The notes under the pieces were generated by a model. That model searched no databases. It saw only the letters and a program-made list of their open reading frames with translations, and was not told where the DNA came from. Made by a program: the position numbers and the translations under genes. This document shows positions 10,416 through 18,643 of a DNA stretch of 46,405 nucleotides, one piece after another. Source of the DNA: Parabacteroides sp. ZJ-118 (GTDB lineage Bacteria; Bacteroidota; Bacteroidia; Bacteroidales; Tannerellaceae); contig NZ_JAAKDT010000024.1 in the NCBI RefSeq assembly GCF_011038785.1, forward strand, positions 1 through 46,405, read 5' to 3'. Within the stretch, counting starts at the first letter, position 1; each line of letters opens with the position of its first letter.

Positions 10416-11446
10416 GAAGCATTCTTTTTATAGGCTTGGCGGGTTTGTTGTCCGCTTGCAGCACGATTAATTATATAGGTATCGAGACTTATAATCCCGC
10501 GGAGGTGACATTTCCTGAGCATGTCGCTAAAGTACTCATCGTAAACAATGCCGCCCCTCAACCGGAGGATACGGGTTACGGATACACGTTGCAGGGAGAA
10601 AAGCAGGATACTTGCAAAGCGAAAGCGGATAGCGCGCTGTTTGACGCGTGCCGTACTTTAGGGGAGGCTATTGCGGAGGCTTCTTATTTTGACGATGTGT
10701 TGCTTTACCATGATGCCGTTCGAAAAGATAATCAGGCATTTTCGGATACGAAGCTTACCCGGGGGCAGGTAGTGTCGCTCTGCGAAGAGACCGGTACCGA
10801 CGCGGTTATCTCCATTGACCGTTTGCAGTTCGATATGAAGAAAAACGTAGGTGCCTTGGGCGAAGGGTATGTAATGGGGATGATCGATGTGCAGATGGCC
10901 GGCGTGATACGCGGTTACGTTCCCGATCGTGAGGTCCCCCTGGCGACGGTACATATGAAGGATAGTATTTATTGGTCGGAGAGCGCGGATTATATGTCGG
11001 TCTTGGATAAGATATTGCCCTCTCCGGAGGATGCTTTGCGCGGAGCCGGTACATATTTCGGGGCGAAGGTCTACGTTAATTTTGTCCCTCATTGGCAGAA
11101 GGAGACTCGTTGGTATTTTACCGGAATGGGGGCTCGTTGGAAAGAGGCTTCCGCTTATGCGGCGAATGAGAAATGGGATATGGCGGAAGATCGTTGGTCC
11201 GGGCTTTACCAGGGTACGGAGAGCTGGAAGAGCCGGGCGAAGGCGGCCTCCAATCTGGCCCTGTGCCATGAGATGAAAGGAGATTTTAAAGAGGCCTATG
11301 AGTGGGCTTGTAAATCGTACGATTTATTCAAGCGTAATAGTGGTGATGCGGATAAGAGTACCCAATTATTGGAACTCTATGTACAGGCGTTGGCCGGACG
11401 AATTCGTTCCGATAAGAAACTAAATGTGCAATTTGGTGGGGATTGA
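10412..11446 (+). CDS. DUF6340-like lipoprotein
   Basis: A 344-residue protein with a lipoprotein signal: MRSILFIGLAGLLSAC ends in the lipobox LSAC, so Cys16 is the predicted lipidated residue. The segment STINYIGIETYNPAEVTFPE followed by VLIVNNAAPQP matches my memory of the Bacteroidales DUF6340 family, whose function is not known. The C-terminal third (about 225-320) is helical with TPR-like pairs (WKSRAKAASNLALCHEMKG, FKEAYEWACKSYDLF). Translational coupling with the exported TIM-barrel gene upstream suggests a joint envelope role. Confidence 0.8.
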   Translation: MRSILFIGLAGLLSACSTINYIGIETYNPAEVTFPEHVAKVLIVNNAAPQPEDTGYGYTLQGEKQDTCKAKADSALFDACRTLGEAIAEASYFDDVLLYHDAVRKDNQAFSDTKLTRGQVVSLCEETGTDAVISIDRLQFDMKKNVGALGEGYVMGMIDVQMAGVIRGYVPDREVPLATVHMKDSIYWSESADYMSVLDKILPSPEDALRGAGTYFGAKVYVNFVPHWQKETRWYFTGMGARWKEASAYAANEKWDMAEDRWSGLYQGTESWKSRAKAASNLALCHEMKGDFKEAYEWACKSYDLFKRNSGDADKSTQLLELYVQALAGRIRSDKKLNVQFGGD

Positions 11447-11508
11447 CGGCGTTGTTCGGTGAATTATTATTACTTTTGACGCATATTCGAATAAAGGAGA
11501 ATTAATAT

Positions 11509-11970
11509 ATGAGCGCAAATATGGCAAAGGTTCAGTCCCTCATCGAGAACGCTTTTACGTTGGCTATTGAAAAGCTGGCCAAGGATGAGTCCGGTAATTT
11601 TATAAGCGACTTATATGTGCAGGCCGACGCGGAAAGCGGAGAGCTGCAAATCTATGATGATGAGGAGCGTTTGATAGAAAAGATTGTTATCTTTGATTGG
11701 GTGAACTCGGATGAGGAGGAGAGCGCTTTTAATAAGCGGGTTGCCGCTTCGGTAAAGGCGGTTCTTACGATCTTGTCTACCAAGAATATTTTTGACGCTC
11801 CCCGGTTCATGAGGCCTCTTTCTGTTAGTTTGACGGATGAGGATTTTGTTGTAATCGAGGAACTTCTCTTCATCGACGATGATGTGCTTCGTCTGGACGA
11901 TCCGCTGTTAAAAGATTTAGATGCGGATTTAGATGATTTTTTAGCGAATCTTCTTGCAGATGTCAAATAA
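11509..11970 (+). CDS. Acidic protein of unknown function
   Basis: I do not recognise this 153-residue protein. It is very acidic, especially the C-terminal half (DDDVLRLDDPLLKDLDADLDD), with no signal peptide, membrane segment or cysteine. The N-terminal half looks like a mixed alpha/beta fold (IENAFTLAIEKLAKDESGNF, then ESGELQIYDDEERLIEKIVI). It starts 62 bases after the DUF6340 gene and may be co-transcribed. Its stop overlaps the -33 region of the tRNA-Thr promoter. The plain ATG start follows AAAGGAGAAT, one of the few clear Shine-Dalgarno-like sequences in the window. Confidence 0.75.
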   Translation: MSANMAKVQSLIENAFTLAIEKLAKDESGNFISDLYVQADAESGELQIYDDEERLIEKIVIFDWVNSDEEESAFNKRVAASVKAVLTILSTKNIFDAPRFMRPLSVSLTDEDFVVIEELLFIDDDVLRLDDPLLKDLDADLDDFLANLLADVK

Positions 11971-11984
11971 ACCCTGTATCTTTG
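11954..11984 (+). promoter_or_regulatory. Promoter of tRNA-Thr
   Basis: TTG (11954-11956), 20 bases, then TATCTTTG (11977-11984) matches the Bacteroidetes primary sigma consensus (TTTG, about 19-21, TAnnTTTG). It lies 25 bases before the mature tRNA, over the end of the preceding gene. Confidence 0.75.
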
Positions 11985-12009
11985 CGCCCGAAATGAAGAA
12001 GTAAATGTT

Positions 12010-12082
<73 letters not shown>

Positions 12083-12090
12083 CGCGGTAG

Positions 12091-12123
12091 AAGGCAGTTA
12101 TCTAAAAGGTAGCTGCCTTTTTT
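12091..12123 (+). terminator. Terminator after tRNA-Thr
   Basis: AAGGCAG (12091-12097) pairs with CTGCCTT (12113-12119), followed by a T run (12118-12123). Confidence 0.8.
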
Positions 12124-12134
12124 GGTTCTATCAA

Positions 12135-12167
12135 TAAGAAAAGCGGCTACTTGTTTTGTAACCGCTT
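12135..12167 (-). terminator. Terminator after tRNA-Ala (minus strand)
   Basis: On the minus strand AAGCGG (12162-12167) pairs with CCGCTT (12141-12146), followed by TTCTTATT. It lies between the converging tRNA-Ala and tRNA-Thr genes, back to back with the tRNA-Thr terminator. Confidence 0.65.
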
Positions 12168-12180
12168 GATCTATCAGGGG

Positions 12181-12254
12181 TGGAGCATATCGGACTCGAA
12201 CCGATCACCTACAGACTGCCAGTCTGTCGCTCTAGCCGGATGAGCTAATGCCCC
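12181..12254 (-). tRNA. tRNA-Ala (anticodon GGC)
   Basis: A cloverleaf of 74 bases on the minus strand. The acceptor GGGGCAT pairs with ATGCTCC (one G-U), with discriminator A. The anticodon stem ACAGA/TCTGT carries loop CTGGCAG, giving GGC, which reads GCC. The T arm ATCGG-TTCGAGT-CCGAT is intact. It converges on tRNA-Thr. TACCTTTG at 12280-12273 upstream is a perfect -7 element, but I see no TTG at the expected -33 spacing. Confidence 0.95.
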
Positions 12255-12302
12255 GTCTCGTTAATTCATGCGCAAAGGTAAGGGTTTTCTTGATATATGC
12301 GT

Positions 12303-12310
12303 TATCTTTG
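12303..12310 (+). promoter_or_regulatory. -7 element of the DUF4286-ruvC operon
   Basis: TATCTTTG is a perfect match to TAnnTTTG, 25 bases before the DUF4286 start. No clear TTTG occurs at the -33 position. It is back to back with the tRNA-Ala -7 element at 12280-12273, making a compact divergent promoter region. Confidence 0.5.
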
Positions 12311-12335
12311 TGTAAGAATTTTGAAGTAAAAGAAG

Positions 12336-12650
12336 ATGATAATTTATAATACGACTTTTCATATCCATAAGGATATCGTGGATGAATGTCTGGAATATTT
12401 GAAGACCAGTTATATACCGAAAGCCTCCGAGAGCGGTATCCTTTACAGTCCTTATTTGAGACGAGTCTTGGATTCGCGGAATGAGGAAGGTGAAAGTTTC
12501 TCCGTACAGTTCCATACGCGGGATATCGATTCGTTGAATGAGTGGGTGCGTAAGGAAGGCGGAGCCTTGCAGCAAGATTTGATAGGACGTTACAAAGAGA
12601 AAATCGCAGGATTCTCTACCCTGTTGGAAGATATAGCATTGCCCGAATGA
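12336..12650 (+). CDS. DUF4286 family protein
   Basis: A 104-residue cytoplasmic protein beginning [20 protein letters not shown], which I recognise as DUF4286, a small family often found next to ruvC in Bacteroidales. It is probably a ferredoxin-like alpha/beta fold with no obvious catalytic motif. Its stop overlaps the ruvC start by 4 bases (ATGA), so the two are translationally coupled. The function is not known; the coupling suggests but does not prove a link to recombination. Confidence 0.82.
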   Translation: MIIYNTTFHIHKDIVDECLEYLKTSYIPKASESGILYSPYLRRVLDSRNEEGESFSVQFHTRDIDSLNEWVRKEGGALQQDLIGRYKEKIAGFSTLLEDIALPE

Positions 12651-13204
12651 TAAAGGAACGCGTTATATTAGGCATAGACCCCGGTACGATCGTGATGGGA
12701 TACGGAATCTTGAAGATCGAGGGGAATAAACCAAAGTTGGAAGCTATGGGCATCCTGCAATTGAGTAAGTATGAGGATCATTATCTCCGCCTGCGTAAGA
12801 TATTCGAGCGGGTCTTGGCCTTGATCGATCAATACCATCCGGACGAGTTGGCTATCGAGGCACCATTCTTCGGGAAGAACGTACAGAGTATGTTGAAACT
12901 CGGCAGGGCGCAAGGGGTAGCGATGGCAGCGGCCTTGGAGCGGGATATCCCGATCTTTGAGTATGCTCCGCTAAAAATCAAGCTCTCGATCACGGGAAAT
13001 GGAAACGCAGCGAAAGAACAGGTTGCCGGCATGCTGCAACGCTACCTGAAGATACCGGATGAGTCCATGCTTCCGCAATTGGATGCTACGGACGGGTTGG
13101 CGGCGGCTGTCTGTCATTATTTCCAAACCGATAATCCGATCTCGGAAAAGAAGTATACGGGATGGAAGGATTTTATCGCCAAGAACCCCGGGAAAGTCCA
13201 CTGA
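12647..13204 (+). CDS. ruvC: Holliday junction resolvase RuvC
   Basis: RuvC cleaves Holliday junctions symmetrically, together with the RuvAB branch-migration motor. The 185-residue length is normal. The four acidic catalytic positions can be seen: Asp in LGIDPGT near residue 11, Glu in [12 protein letters not shown] near residue 70, and two Asp in [14 protein letters not shown] near the C-terminus. A long inverted repeat downstream ends the operon where it meets the gdh gene on the opposite strand. ruvA and ruvB are not nearby. Confidence 0.97.
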   Translation: MIKERVILGIDPGTIVMGYGILKIEGNKPKLEAMGILQLSKYEDHYLRLRKIFERVLALIDQYHPDELAIEAPFFGKNVQSMLKLGRAQGVAMAAALERDIPIFEYAPLKIKLSITGNGNAAKEQVAGMLQRYLKIPDESMLPQLDATDGLAAAVCHYFQTDNPISEKKYTGWKDFIAKNPGKVH

Positions 13205-13215
13205 TACGAGCCGGA

Positions 13216-13279
13216 AAAAACATAGCTATGAAATCCTCAAACCTCAACGAAGATTCAAAGAATCCATAGCTACGTTTTT
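13216..13279. terminator. Bidirectional terminator between ruvC and gdh
   Basis: AAAAACATAGCTATG (13216-13230) pairs with CATAGCTACGTTTTT (13265-13279), 14 of 15 positions plus one A/C mismatch, around a 34-base loop. A-runs on one side and T-runs on the other allow it to work in both directions for the converging genes. Confidence 0.65.
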
Positions 13280-13303
13280 ATTCAGTCCAAACAGACCTTA
13301 TTC

Positions 13304-14638
13304 TTATACGATACCTTGAGCCATCATCGCTTTCGCTACTTTCATGAAGCCTGCGATATTCGCTCCTTTTACATAATTGATATATTCACCCTCTTTACCG
13401 TGAGCTACGCATTGTTCGTGGATCGCGCTCATGATCTGATGCAATTTAGCGTCTACCTCGGCGGCGGTCCATGAGATATGCATAGCGTTCTGGGTCATCT
13501 CCAATCCGGAAGTAGCTACGCCACCGGCGTTGACAGCCTTACCCGGAGCGAATAATTGCTTATGCTCGATGAACAAGTCTACAGCCTCGGCCGTACAACC
13601 CATGTTAGAAACCTCGGCTACGCACAACGTCTTGTTCTCGATCAACTTACGAGCGTCAGCCTCGTTCAGCTCATTCTGGGTGGCGCATGGCAACGCGATA
13701 TCTACTTTTTGTTCCCAAGGTTTCTTGCCGGGATAGAAGGTAGAGCCCGGGAATTCGTCAGCGTAAGGAGCTACAATATCATTTCCGGAATTACGCAATT
13801 CCAACATATAGTCGATCTTCTCGCCGGAGATGCCCGCCGGATCATAGATATACCCGTCAGGTCCGGAGATTGTAACCACCTTGGCACCCAACTCGGTAGC
13901 CTTTGTAGCGGCACCCCAGGCCACGTTGCCGAAACCGGAGATAGCGACCGTCTTTCCTTTGATATCGATTCCGTGAGTCTCCAACATCTGATGTACGAAG
14001 TAAAGAGCGCCGAAGCCGGTAGCTTCCGGACGAAGGATAGAGCCTCCGAACTCCATGCCTTTACCCGTGAATGTACCCGTATTCTCGCGAGCTAATTTCT
14101 TGTACATACCGTACATGTAGCCTACCTCACGGCCACCTACACCTATATCGCCTGCCGGAACGTCTCTGTCCGGACCTAAATTACGCCATAACTCAAGAAT
14201 AAACGCTTGGCAGAAACGCATAATCTCAGCATCGCTCTTTCCTCTCGGGGCGAAATCGGATCCACCCTTGCCTCCACCCATCGGAAGGGTTGTCAAAGCG
14301 TTTTTAAATGTTTGCTCAAATCCTAAGAATTTCAAGATAGACAAGTTGACGGACGGGTGGAAGCGGATACCCCCCTTGTACGGGCCGATCGCGTTGTTGA
14401 ACTGAACGCGGTATCCCAGGTTAACTTGTATCTCACCTTTATCATCTACCCAAGGCACGCGGAAAGTGAAAATACGTTCCGGCTCAACCAAGCGCTCGAT
14501 GATTTTCGCTTTCTCAAATTCCGGATGTTGGTTGTACACTTCCTCAATTGATAAAAGCACTTCTTTTACGGCTTGCAAATACTCCTTTTCTCCCGGATGT
14601 TTTGCCTCTAGTGCTGATAAAATAACTTCAGTCTTCAT
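13304..14638 (-). CDS. gdhB: Glutamate dehydrogenase, NAD-type nucleotide pocket
   Basis: It interconverts glutamate with 2-oxoglutarate and ammonia. At 444 residues it is a hexameric-class GDH, with substrate motifs PYKGGIRFHPSVN and LPMGGGKGGSDFAPRGKS. The nucleotide domain reads SGFGNVAWG followed by TISGPDGYIYD. This GFGNVAWG/SGPDG form is the one I know from NAD-dependent clostridial GDH and differs from the paralogue at 20235. I placed the start at the ATG at 14638 (MKTEVILSALEAKHPG): an upstream TTG at 14707 gives 23 extra residues but coincides with the -33 box of the promoter. The symbol follows Bacteroides usage (gdhB for the NADH enzyme) and is less certain than the function. Confidence 0.92.
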   Translation of the reverse strand: MKTEVILSALEAKHPGEKEYLQAVKEVLLSIEEVYNQHPEFEKAKIIERLVEPERIFTFRVPWVDDKGEIQVNLGYRVQFNNAIGPYKGGIRFHPSVNLSILKFLGFEQTFKNALTTLPMGGGKGGSDFAPRGKSDAEIMRFCQAFILELWRNLGPDRDVPAGDIGVGGREVGYMYGMYKKLARENTGTFTGKGMEFGGSILRPEATGFGALYFVHQMLETHGIDIKGKTVAISGFGNVAWGAATKATELGAKVVTISGPDGYIYDPAGISGEKIDYMLELRNSGNDIVAPYADEFPGSTFYPGKKPWEQKVDIALPCATQNELNEADARKLIENKTLCVAEVSNMGCTAEAVDLFIEHKQLFAPGKAVNAGGVATSGLEMTQNAMHISWTAAEVDAKLHQIMSAIHEQCVAHGKEGEYINYVKGANIAGFMKVAKAMMAQGIV

Positions 14639-14677
14639 AGCGTGTATATTATTTATATAAGGATAACATTCTGTTGG

Positions 14678-14707
14678 CAAATGTAGGTAATTCTCCGGAA
14701 TGACCAA
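14678..14707 (-). promoter_or_regulatory. Promoter of the NAD-type gdh
   Basis: Minus strand: TTG (14707-14705), 19 bases, TACATTTG (14685-14678). This is a full match to the Bacteroidetes promoter, 40 bases before the chosen ATG. Confidence 0.75.
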
Positions 14708-14776
14708 GAGTTCCGCTTACTTTTTATCAGTGAAAAGCTAAAAAACTTCAGCTGGAGTCAGAATGCGTGCTTTCCT

Positions 14777-14808
14777 GTTTCAATAGTTATTATTTTTCCT
14801 TACATTTG
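14777..14808 (+). promoter_or_regulatory. Probable promoter of the receiver/PPDK-N gene
   Basis: TACATTTG (14801-14808) is a perfect -7 element 26 bases before the ATG. The -33 position holds GTTT (14777-14780) at 20 bases, a weak match to TTTG. Confidence 0.5.
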
Positions 14809-14834
14809 ACTCGAATAATACTATCAAATCTATT

Positions 14835-17789
14835 ATGAGCGGTATACCAAACTTAAAAGACTTGGTGTTCAGAGACACTCCGTTTGCCAATCTGATGAAT
14901 AAGCGTATATATAATGTATTGCTTATCGCTACGAAATATGATTCCTTCATGCTGGAAGATGACGGGCGTGTGGATGAACAGATATTTAACGAATATACTT
15001 CCTTAAGCCTCCGTTACCCACCCCGATTTACGCAGGTGACTACCGAGGAGGAGGCTTTGAATGAGTTGAAGAGCCGGAACTTCGAATTGATCATTTGCAT
15101 GCCGAATATGGATAACCGGGATATATTCGCGGCGGCGAGCGAGATAAAGGTGCATTATCCGAATATCCCGATCGTCGTATTGACCCCTTTCTCGAAAGAG
15201 GTGTCCAAGCGGATCGCCAACGAGGATCTGAGCGCTATCGATTATGTGTTCAGCTGGTTGGGCAACTCGGAGTTGTTGCTGGCGATCATCAAGTTGATCG
15301 AGGATAAGATGAATGCCCCAGACGATACAGCCAGCGTAGGTGTACAGATTATCTTGTTGGTGGAGGATTCCATCCGTTTCTATTCGTCCGCTTTGCCTCA
15401 TTTGTATAAGTTCGTGCTGGAGCAGAGCCAGATGTTCGCGAAGGAGGCGTTGAACGATCACCAGCGTACGTTGCGTATGCGGGGTCGTCCGAAGATCAAA
15501 TTGGCCCGGAATTACGAGGAGGCGGTACGTATCTTTGATCAGTACCGGGATAATATATTGGGTATTATCTCGGATATGAGTTTTATGCACGATGGCGTGA
15601 AAGATCCGTATGCCGGTTATAAGTTCGGGCAGTATGTACGGAAAACGGGTTTGATCATTCCTTTCGTGTTGGAGTCTTCGGAGGCCGGCAACCATGTGTA
15701 CGCGAAGGAGCTGAACGCTTCGTTTATCGACAAGAATTCCAAGAGCTATCCGCAGGATCTGAAAAAGGAGATCATGCAGCGTTTCGGTTTCGGCGATTTC
15801 GTGATCCTGGATCCGCATACGAAAGAGGAGATCATGCGCATCGAGGATTTGAAAGACCTCCAGAGGAAGGTCTTCCAGATTCCCGACGATTCATTGGTTT
15901 ACCATCTCTCCCGGAATCATTTCTCCCGTTTCTTTTATTCCCGTGCCATGTTTCCGCCCGCGGAGGTTTTGAAGCATGTGGACGTAAGTGACTATAAGGA
16001 TATGGATGAGGCCCGGAAATTGATTTTCGACTTGATCGTGCAATATCGCCGGATGAAGAACACCGGTGTCGTTGCGGTTTATCAGAAGGACCGTTTCGAT
16101 GAGTATAGTAATTTCGCCCGTATCGGCGACGGCTCGCTGGGCGGTAAGGGGAGAGGTCTTGCCTTTATCGGTGCGATGGTAAAGCGATACCCTAAGCTGG
16201 AGCATGATAATTTTGCCGTGAATATCCCGAAGACGGTCGTGATCTGTACCGATATCTTTGACGAGTTCATGGAGACGAACGAGTTGTATCCGGTAGCGTT
16301 GGGCGACGCGGACGACGAGACGATCCTCCGGTATTTCTTGCGGGCCAGCCTGCCCTCCCGTTTAATCGAGGACTTGATGGCGTTCTTCGATGTGGTGAAA
16401 AGCCCGATCGCCGTGCGTTCCTCCAGCCTGCTGGAAGATTCGCATTATCAGCCTTTCGCCGGGATCTATTCTACGTATATGGTACCTAAGATCGATGAGA
16501 AATACGATATGCTCCGCACGGTGAGCGACGCTATCAAAGCGGTATATGCCTCGGTCTTCTATCGGGATAGCAAGGCTTATATGACGGCTACCTCGAACTT
16601 GATCGATCAGGAGAAGATGGCTGTCGTCTTGCAAGAAGTGGTGGGCTCCCGTTATAAGGATCATTTCTATCCGACGATGTCGGGCGTGGCTCGTTCCTTG
16701 AATTTCTATCCGATCGGCAACGAGAAGGCGGAGGATGGGATCGCGAATATCGCCTTAGGATTGGGTAAATATATCGTCGATGGCGGGCAAACCTTGCGCT
16801 TCTCCCCCCGGCATCCCCATAGCATCCTGCAGATGAGTACGATGGATTTCGCTCTCAGGGAGACGCAGACGCGTTTCTATGCCTTGGATCTGAAGAATAT
16901 GGCGAAGGCTTTGTCGGTAGATGATGCCTTTAACTTGGTGAAGCTGGGCCTGAAAGACGCGGACGCTGAAGGCTCCCTGAAATATATTGTCTCTACCTAC
17001 GATCCGTGCGATCAGATTATCCGTGATGGTTATTACCCGGGCGGACGTAAGATCCTTTCTTTCGTGAATATCCTACAGCATGACGTATTCCCGCTGGCGG
17101 ATACGTTGGATCAGATCTTACGGATCGGGCAGCAGGAAATGGGTCGTCCGGTCGAGATTGAGTTCGCTGTTAACATGGATCCCTCGGATCATACGAGAGC
17201 GGCTTTCTACCTGTTGCAAATCCGTCCGATCGTAGATAATAAAGAGATTATGGACGAGGATCTGGCCTCGGTGAAGAACGAGGAAACCATCCTTTCTTCT
17301 ACCAGTGTTTTGGGACATGGTATCGTAAACGATGTACAGGATATCATATATGTAAAGACGGGCGCATTTAATTCATCCAATAATCAGTTGATCGCTTATG
17401 AGATCGAGAAGATGAACCGCTCGTTTACCGATCAAGAGAAAGGTTACGTGTTGGTGGGACCCGGCCGGTGGGGGAGCAGCGACCCTTGGTTGGGTATTCC
17501 GGTGAAATGGCCGCACATCAGTAACGCACGGGTGATCGTGGAATGCGGATTGGAGAACTATCGGGTAGACCCGAGTCAAGGTACCCATTTCTTCCAGAAC
17601 CTGACTTCGTTCGGAGTGGGCTATTTTACGGTTAATCCATTTAAGGGAGATGGCTGGTTCGATGAGGCGTTCTTGAATGCGCAGCCGGCCGTAGAGGAGA
17701 CGGAGTATCTTCGTCATATCCATTTTGAGGCTCCGATTATGATTAAGATGGATGGGAAGAAAAGTCTTGGTGTGGTGCTGAAACCTTGA
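14835..17789 (+). CDS. Tandem receiver-like domains fused to a PEP/pyruvate-binding (PPDK-N) domain
   Basis: A large 984-residue cytoplasmic protein. Residues about 25-155 look like a receiver fold without the phospho-acceptor (LIICMPNMD in place of the usual DxxMP). Residues about 170-330 are a second receiver that does keep the set: E177/D178 in LLVEDS, D247 in IISDMSF and K300 in FIDKNSK. From about 430 there is an ATP-grasp domain like the N-terminus of PPDK/PEP synthase: GSLGGKGRGLAFIG, SPIAVRSSSLLEDS and, near 810, LLQIRPIV. I do not see the phosphohistidine swivelling domain or the PEP-binding TIM barrel, so it should not be a complete PEP synthase. The C-terminal 150 residues (VGPGRWGSSDPWLG) are unassigned. 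It has its own promoter. Confidence 0.82.
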   Translation: MSGIPNLKDLVFRDTPFANLMNKRIYNVLLIATKYDSFMLEDDGRVDEQIFNEYTSLSLRYPPRFTQVTTEEEALNELKSRNFELIICMPNMDNRDIFAAASEIKVHYPNIPIVVLTPFSKEVSKRIANEDLSAIDYVFSWLGNSELLLAIIKLIEDKMNAPDDTASVGVQIILLVEDSIRFYSSALPHLYKFVLEQSQMFAKEALNDHQRTLRMRGRPKIKLARNYEEAVRIFDQYRDNILGIISDMSFMHDGVKDPYAGYKFGQYVRKTGLIIPFVLESSEAGNHVYAKELNASFIDKNSKSYPQDLKKEIMQRFGFGDFVILDPHTKEEIMRIEDLKDLQRKVFQIPDDSLVYHLSRNHFSRFFYSRAMFPPAEVLKHVDVSDYKDMDEARKLIFDLIVQYRRMKNTGVVAVYQKDRFDEYSNFARIGDGSLGGKGRGLAFIGAMVKRYPKLEHDNFAVNIPKTVVICTDIFDEFMETNELYPVALGDADDETILRYFLRASLPSRLIEDLMAFFDVVKSPIAVRSSSLLEDSHYQPFAGIYSTYMVPKIDEKYDMLRTVSDAIKAVYASVFYRDSKAYMTATSNLIDQEKMAVVLQEVVGSRYKDHFYPTMSGVARSLNFYPIGNEKAEDGIANIALGLGKYIVDGGQTLRFSPRHPHSILQMSTMDFALRETQTRFYALDLKNMAKALSVDDAFNLVKLGLKDADAEGSLKYIVSTYDPCDQIIRDGYYPGGRKILSFVNILQHDVFPLADTLDQILRIGQQEMGRPVEIEFAVNMDPSDHTRAAFYLLQIRPIVDNKEIMDEDLASVKNEETILSSTSVLGHGIVNDVQDIIYVKTGAFNSSNNQLIAYEIEKMNRSFTDQEKGYVLVGPGRWGSSDPWLGIPVKWPHISNARVIVECGLENYRVDPSQGTHFFQNLTSFGVGYFTVNPFKGDGWFDEAFLNAQPAVEETEYLRHIHFEAPIMIKMDGKKSLGVVLKP

Positions 17790-17802
17790 GGGAATAACAA
17801 CA

Positions 17803-17915
17803 GGCATTGTAAGGAGCTAACGATCGCCATTGTTAGCCCTTTATAATGCCCATTGTTAGTCCTTTATAATGCCCATCGTTAGAAGCCTATAATGCCTATC
17901 GTACTATCTTATAAT
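17803..17915. repeat. Tandem repeat, 5 units of 22-23 bp, between converging genes
   Basis: Units at 17803-17824, 17825-17847, 17848-17870, 17871-17893 and 17894-17915. The middle unit is GCCCATTGTTAGTCCTTTAT plus AAT. Three of the units share GCC(C)AT(T/C)GTTAG and four end in TATAAT. It fills the gap between the stops of the PPDK-N gene and the murU-like gene, and the last unit includes the murU-like stop codon. The first unit begins GGCATTGTAA, which is also the start of the unit at 22461. Confidence 0.85.
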
Positions 17916-18643
17916 TTTTGTAACCACTCCTCCGCCTTAGCCAGCGTCTCCGGCTTGCCGATATCCAGTAGTTTCAGGTTATCCGCCAGATAAGCCCTGA
18001 TATCGGTTTTGGCGCAAATAGCCAGATAGAAGTTAATGATGGAGAACTTTCCGGTCCATTCCTCCATCAGCTCCAATATCTTGGGTGAGAGTACGTGGAT
18101 TCCGCTAAAGGCGTACTCATTGTATTGATCCGGGTCAAAATAGGGATAGTAAGATTTAACCTCGCCGGTCTCGTGGTTCCGCCAGCCGCACAGTCTGTTC
18201 TCCTTATTGAACAGTAGATAACGCGAGGTGTTACGCTGGCTGACGAGTAAGGTAGCCAACGGGTTCGTCCGTACATGGGTATCGTATAGTTTCTTCAGGT
18301 CCACGTTCGACAGGATATCGACATTATGTATCAAGAAAGGTTCGTTCCCGCATAAAAGAGAAGTGGCCTTCTTGATTCCTCCTCCCGTATCCAGCAGATA
18401 GTCACTCTCGTCAGAGATCTCGATCCGGACACCGAAGTTGTCGTTCGCTTCCAGGAAATCCACGATCTGGTTGCCTAAATGGTGGATATTGATCACGATC
18501 TGATCGAAACCGGAGGATTTCAGTTTCAGTATGACGTGTTCTAGCATCGGTTTGCCCCCGACAGGTATAAGCGCTTTTGGCGTGTGATCGGTTAACGGCT
18601 TCAGCCTGGAACCGGTACCGGCCGCGAAAATCATAGCTTTCAT
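17909..18643 (-). CDS. murU: MurU-like sugar-1-phosphate nucleotidyltransferase
   Basis: A 244-residue NTP_transferase family enzyme. The N-terminus MIFAAGTGSRLKPLTDHTPK is the nucleotide-binding loop with the catalytic Lys, followed by LIPVGGKPMLEHV and the metal-binding Asp in LIHNVDILSNVD. Length and motifs fit MurU, which joins UTP and MurNAc-1-phosphate to give UDP-MurNAc. Related enzymes act on glucose-, mannose- or GlcNAc-1-phosphate, so the sugar is inferred from context. Its ATG overlaps by 4 bases the stop of an AmgK-like kinase gene, which would supply sugar-1-phosphate. Together they look like a peptidoglycan-sugar salvage operon. Confidence 0.8.
   Translation of the reverse strand: MKAMIFAAGTGSRLKPLTDHTPKALIPVGGKPMLEHVILKLKSSGFDQIVINIHHLGNQIVDFLEANDNFGVRIEISDESDYLLDTGGGIKKATSLLCGNEPFLIHNVDILSNVDLKKLYDTHVRTNPLATLLVSQRNTSRYLLFNKENRLCGWRNHETGEVKSYYPYFDPDQYNEYAFSGIHVLSPKILELMEEWTGKFSIINFYLAICAKTDIRAYLADNLKLLDIGKPETLAKAEEWLQKL

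Noticed and set aside
14639-14707. N-terminal extension of the NAD-type glutamate dehydrogenase
   Set aside because: The extra 23 residues start at a TTG that is the -33 box of a good promoter, contain the -7 box, and have no counterpart in the paralogue.
14835-17789. Phosphoenolpyruvate synthase
   Set aside because: The ATP-grasp half is present but I cannot find the phosphohistidine or PEP-binding domains, and the first 330 residues are receiver-like.
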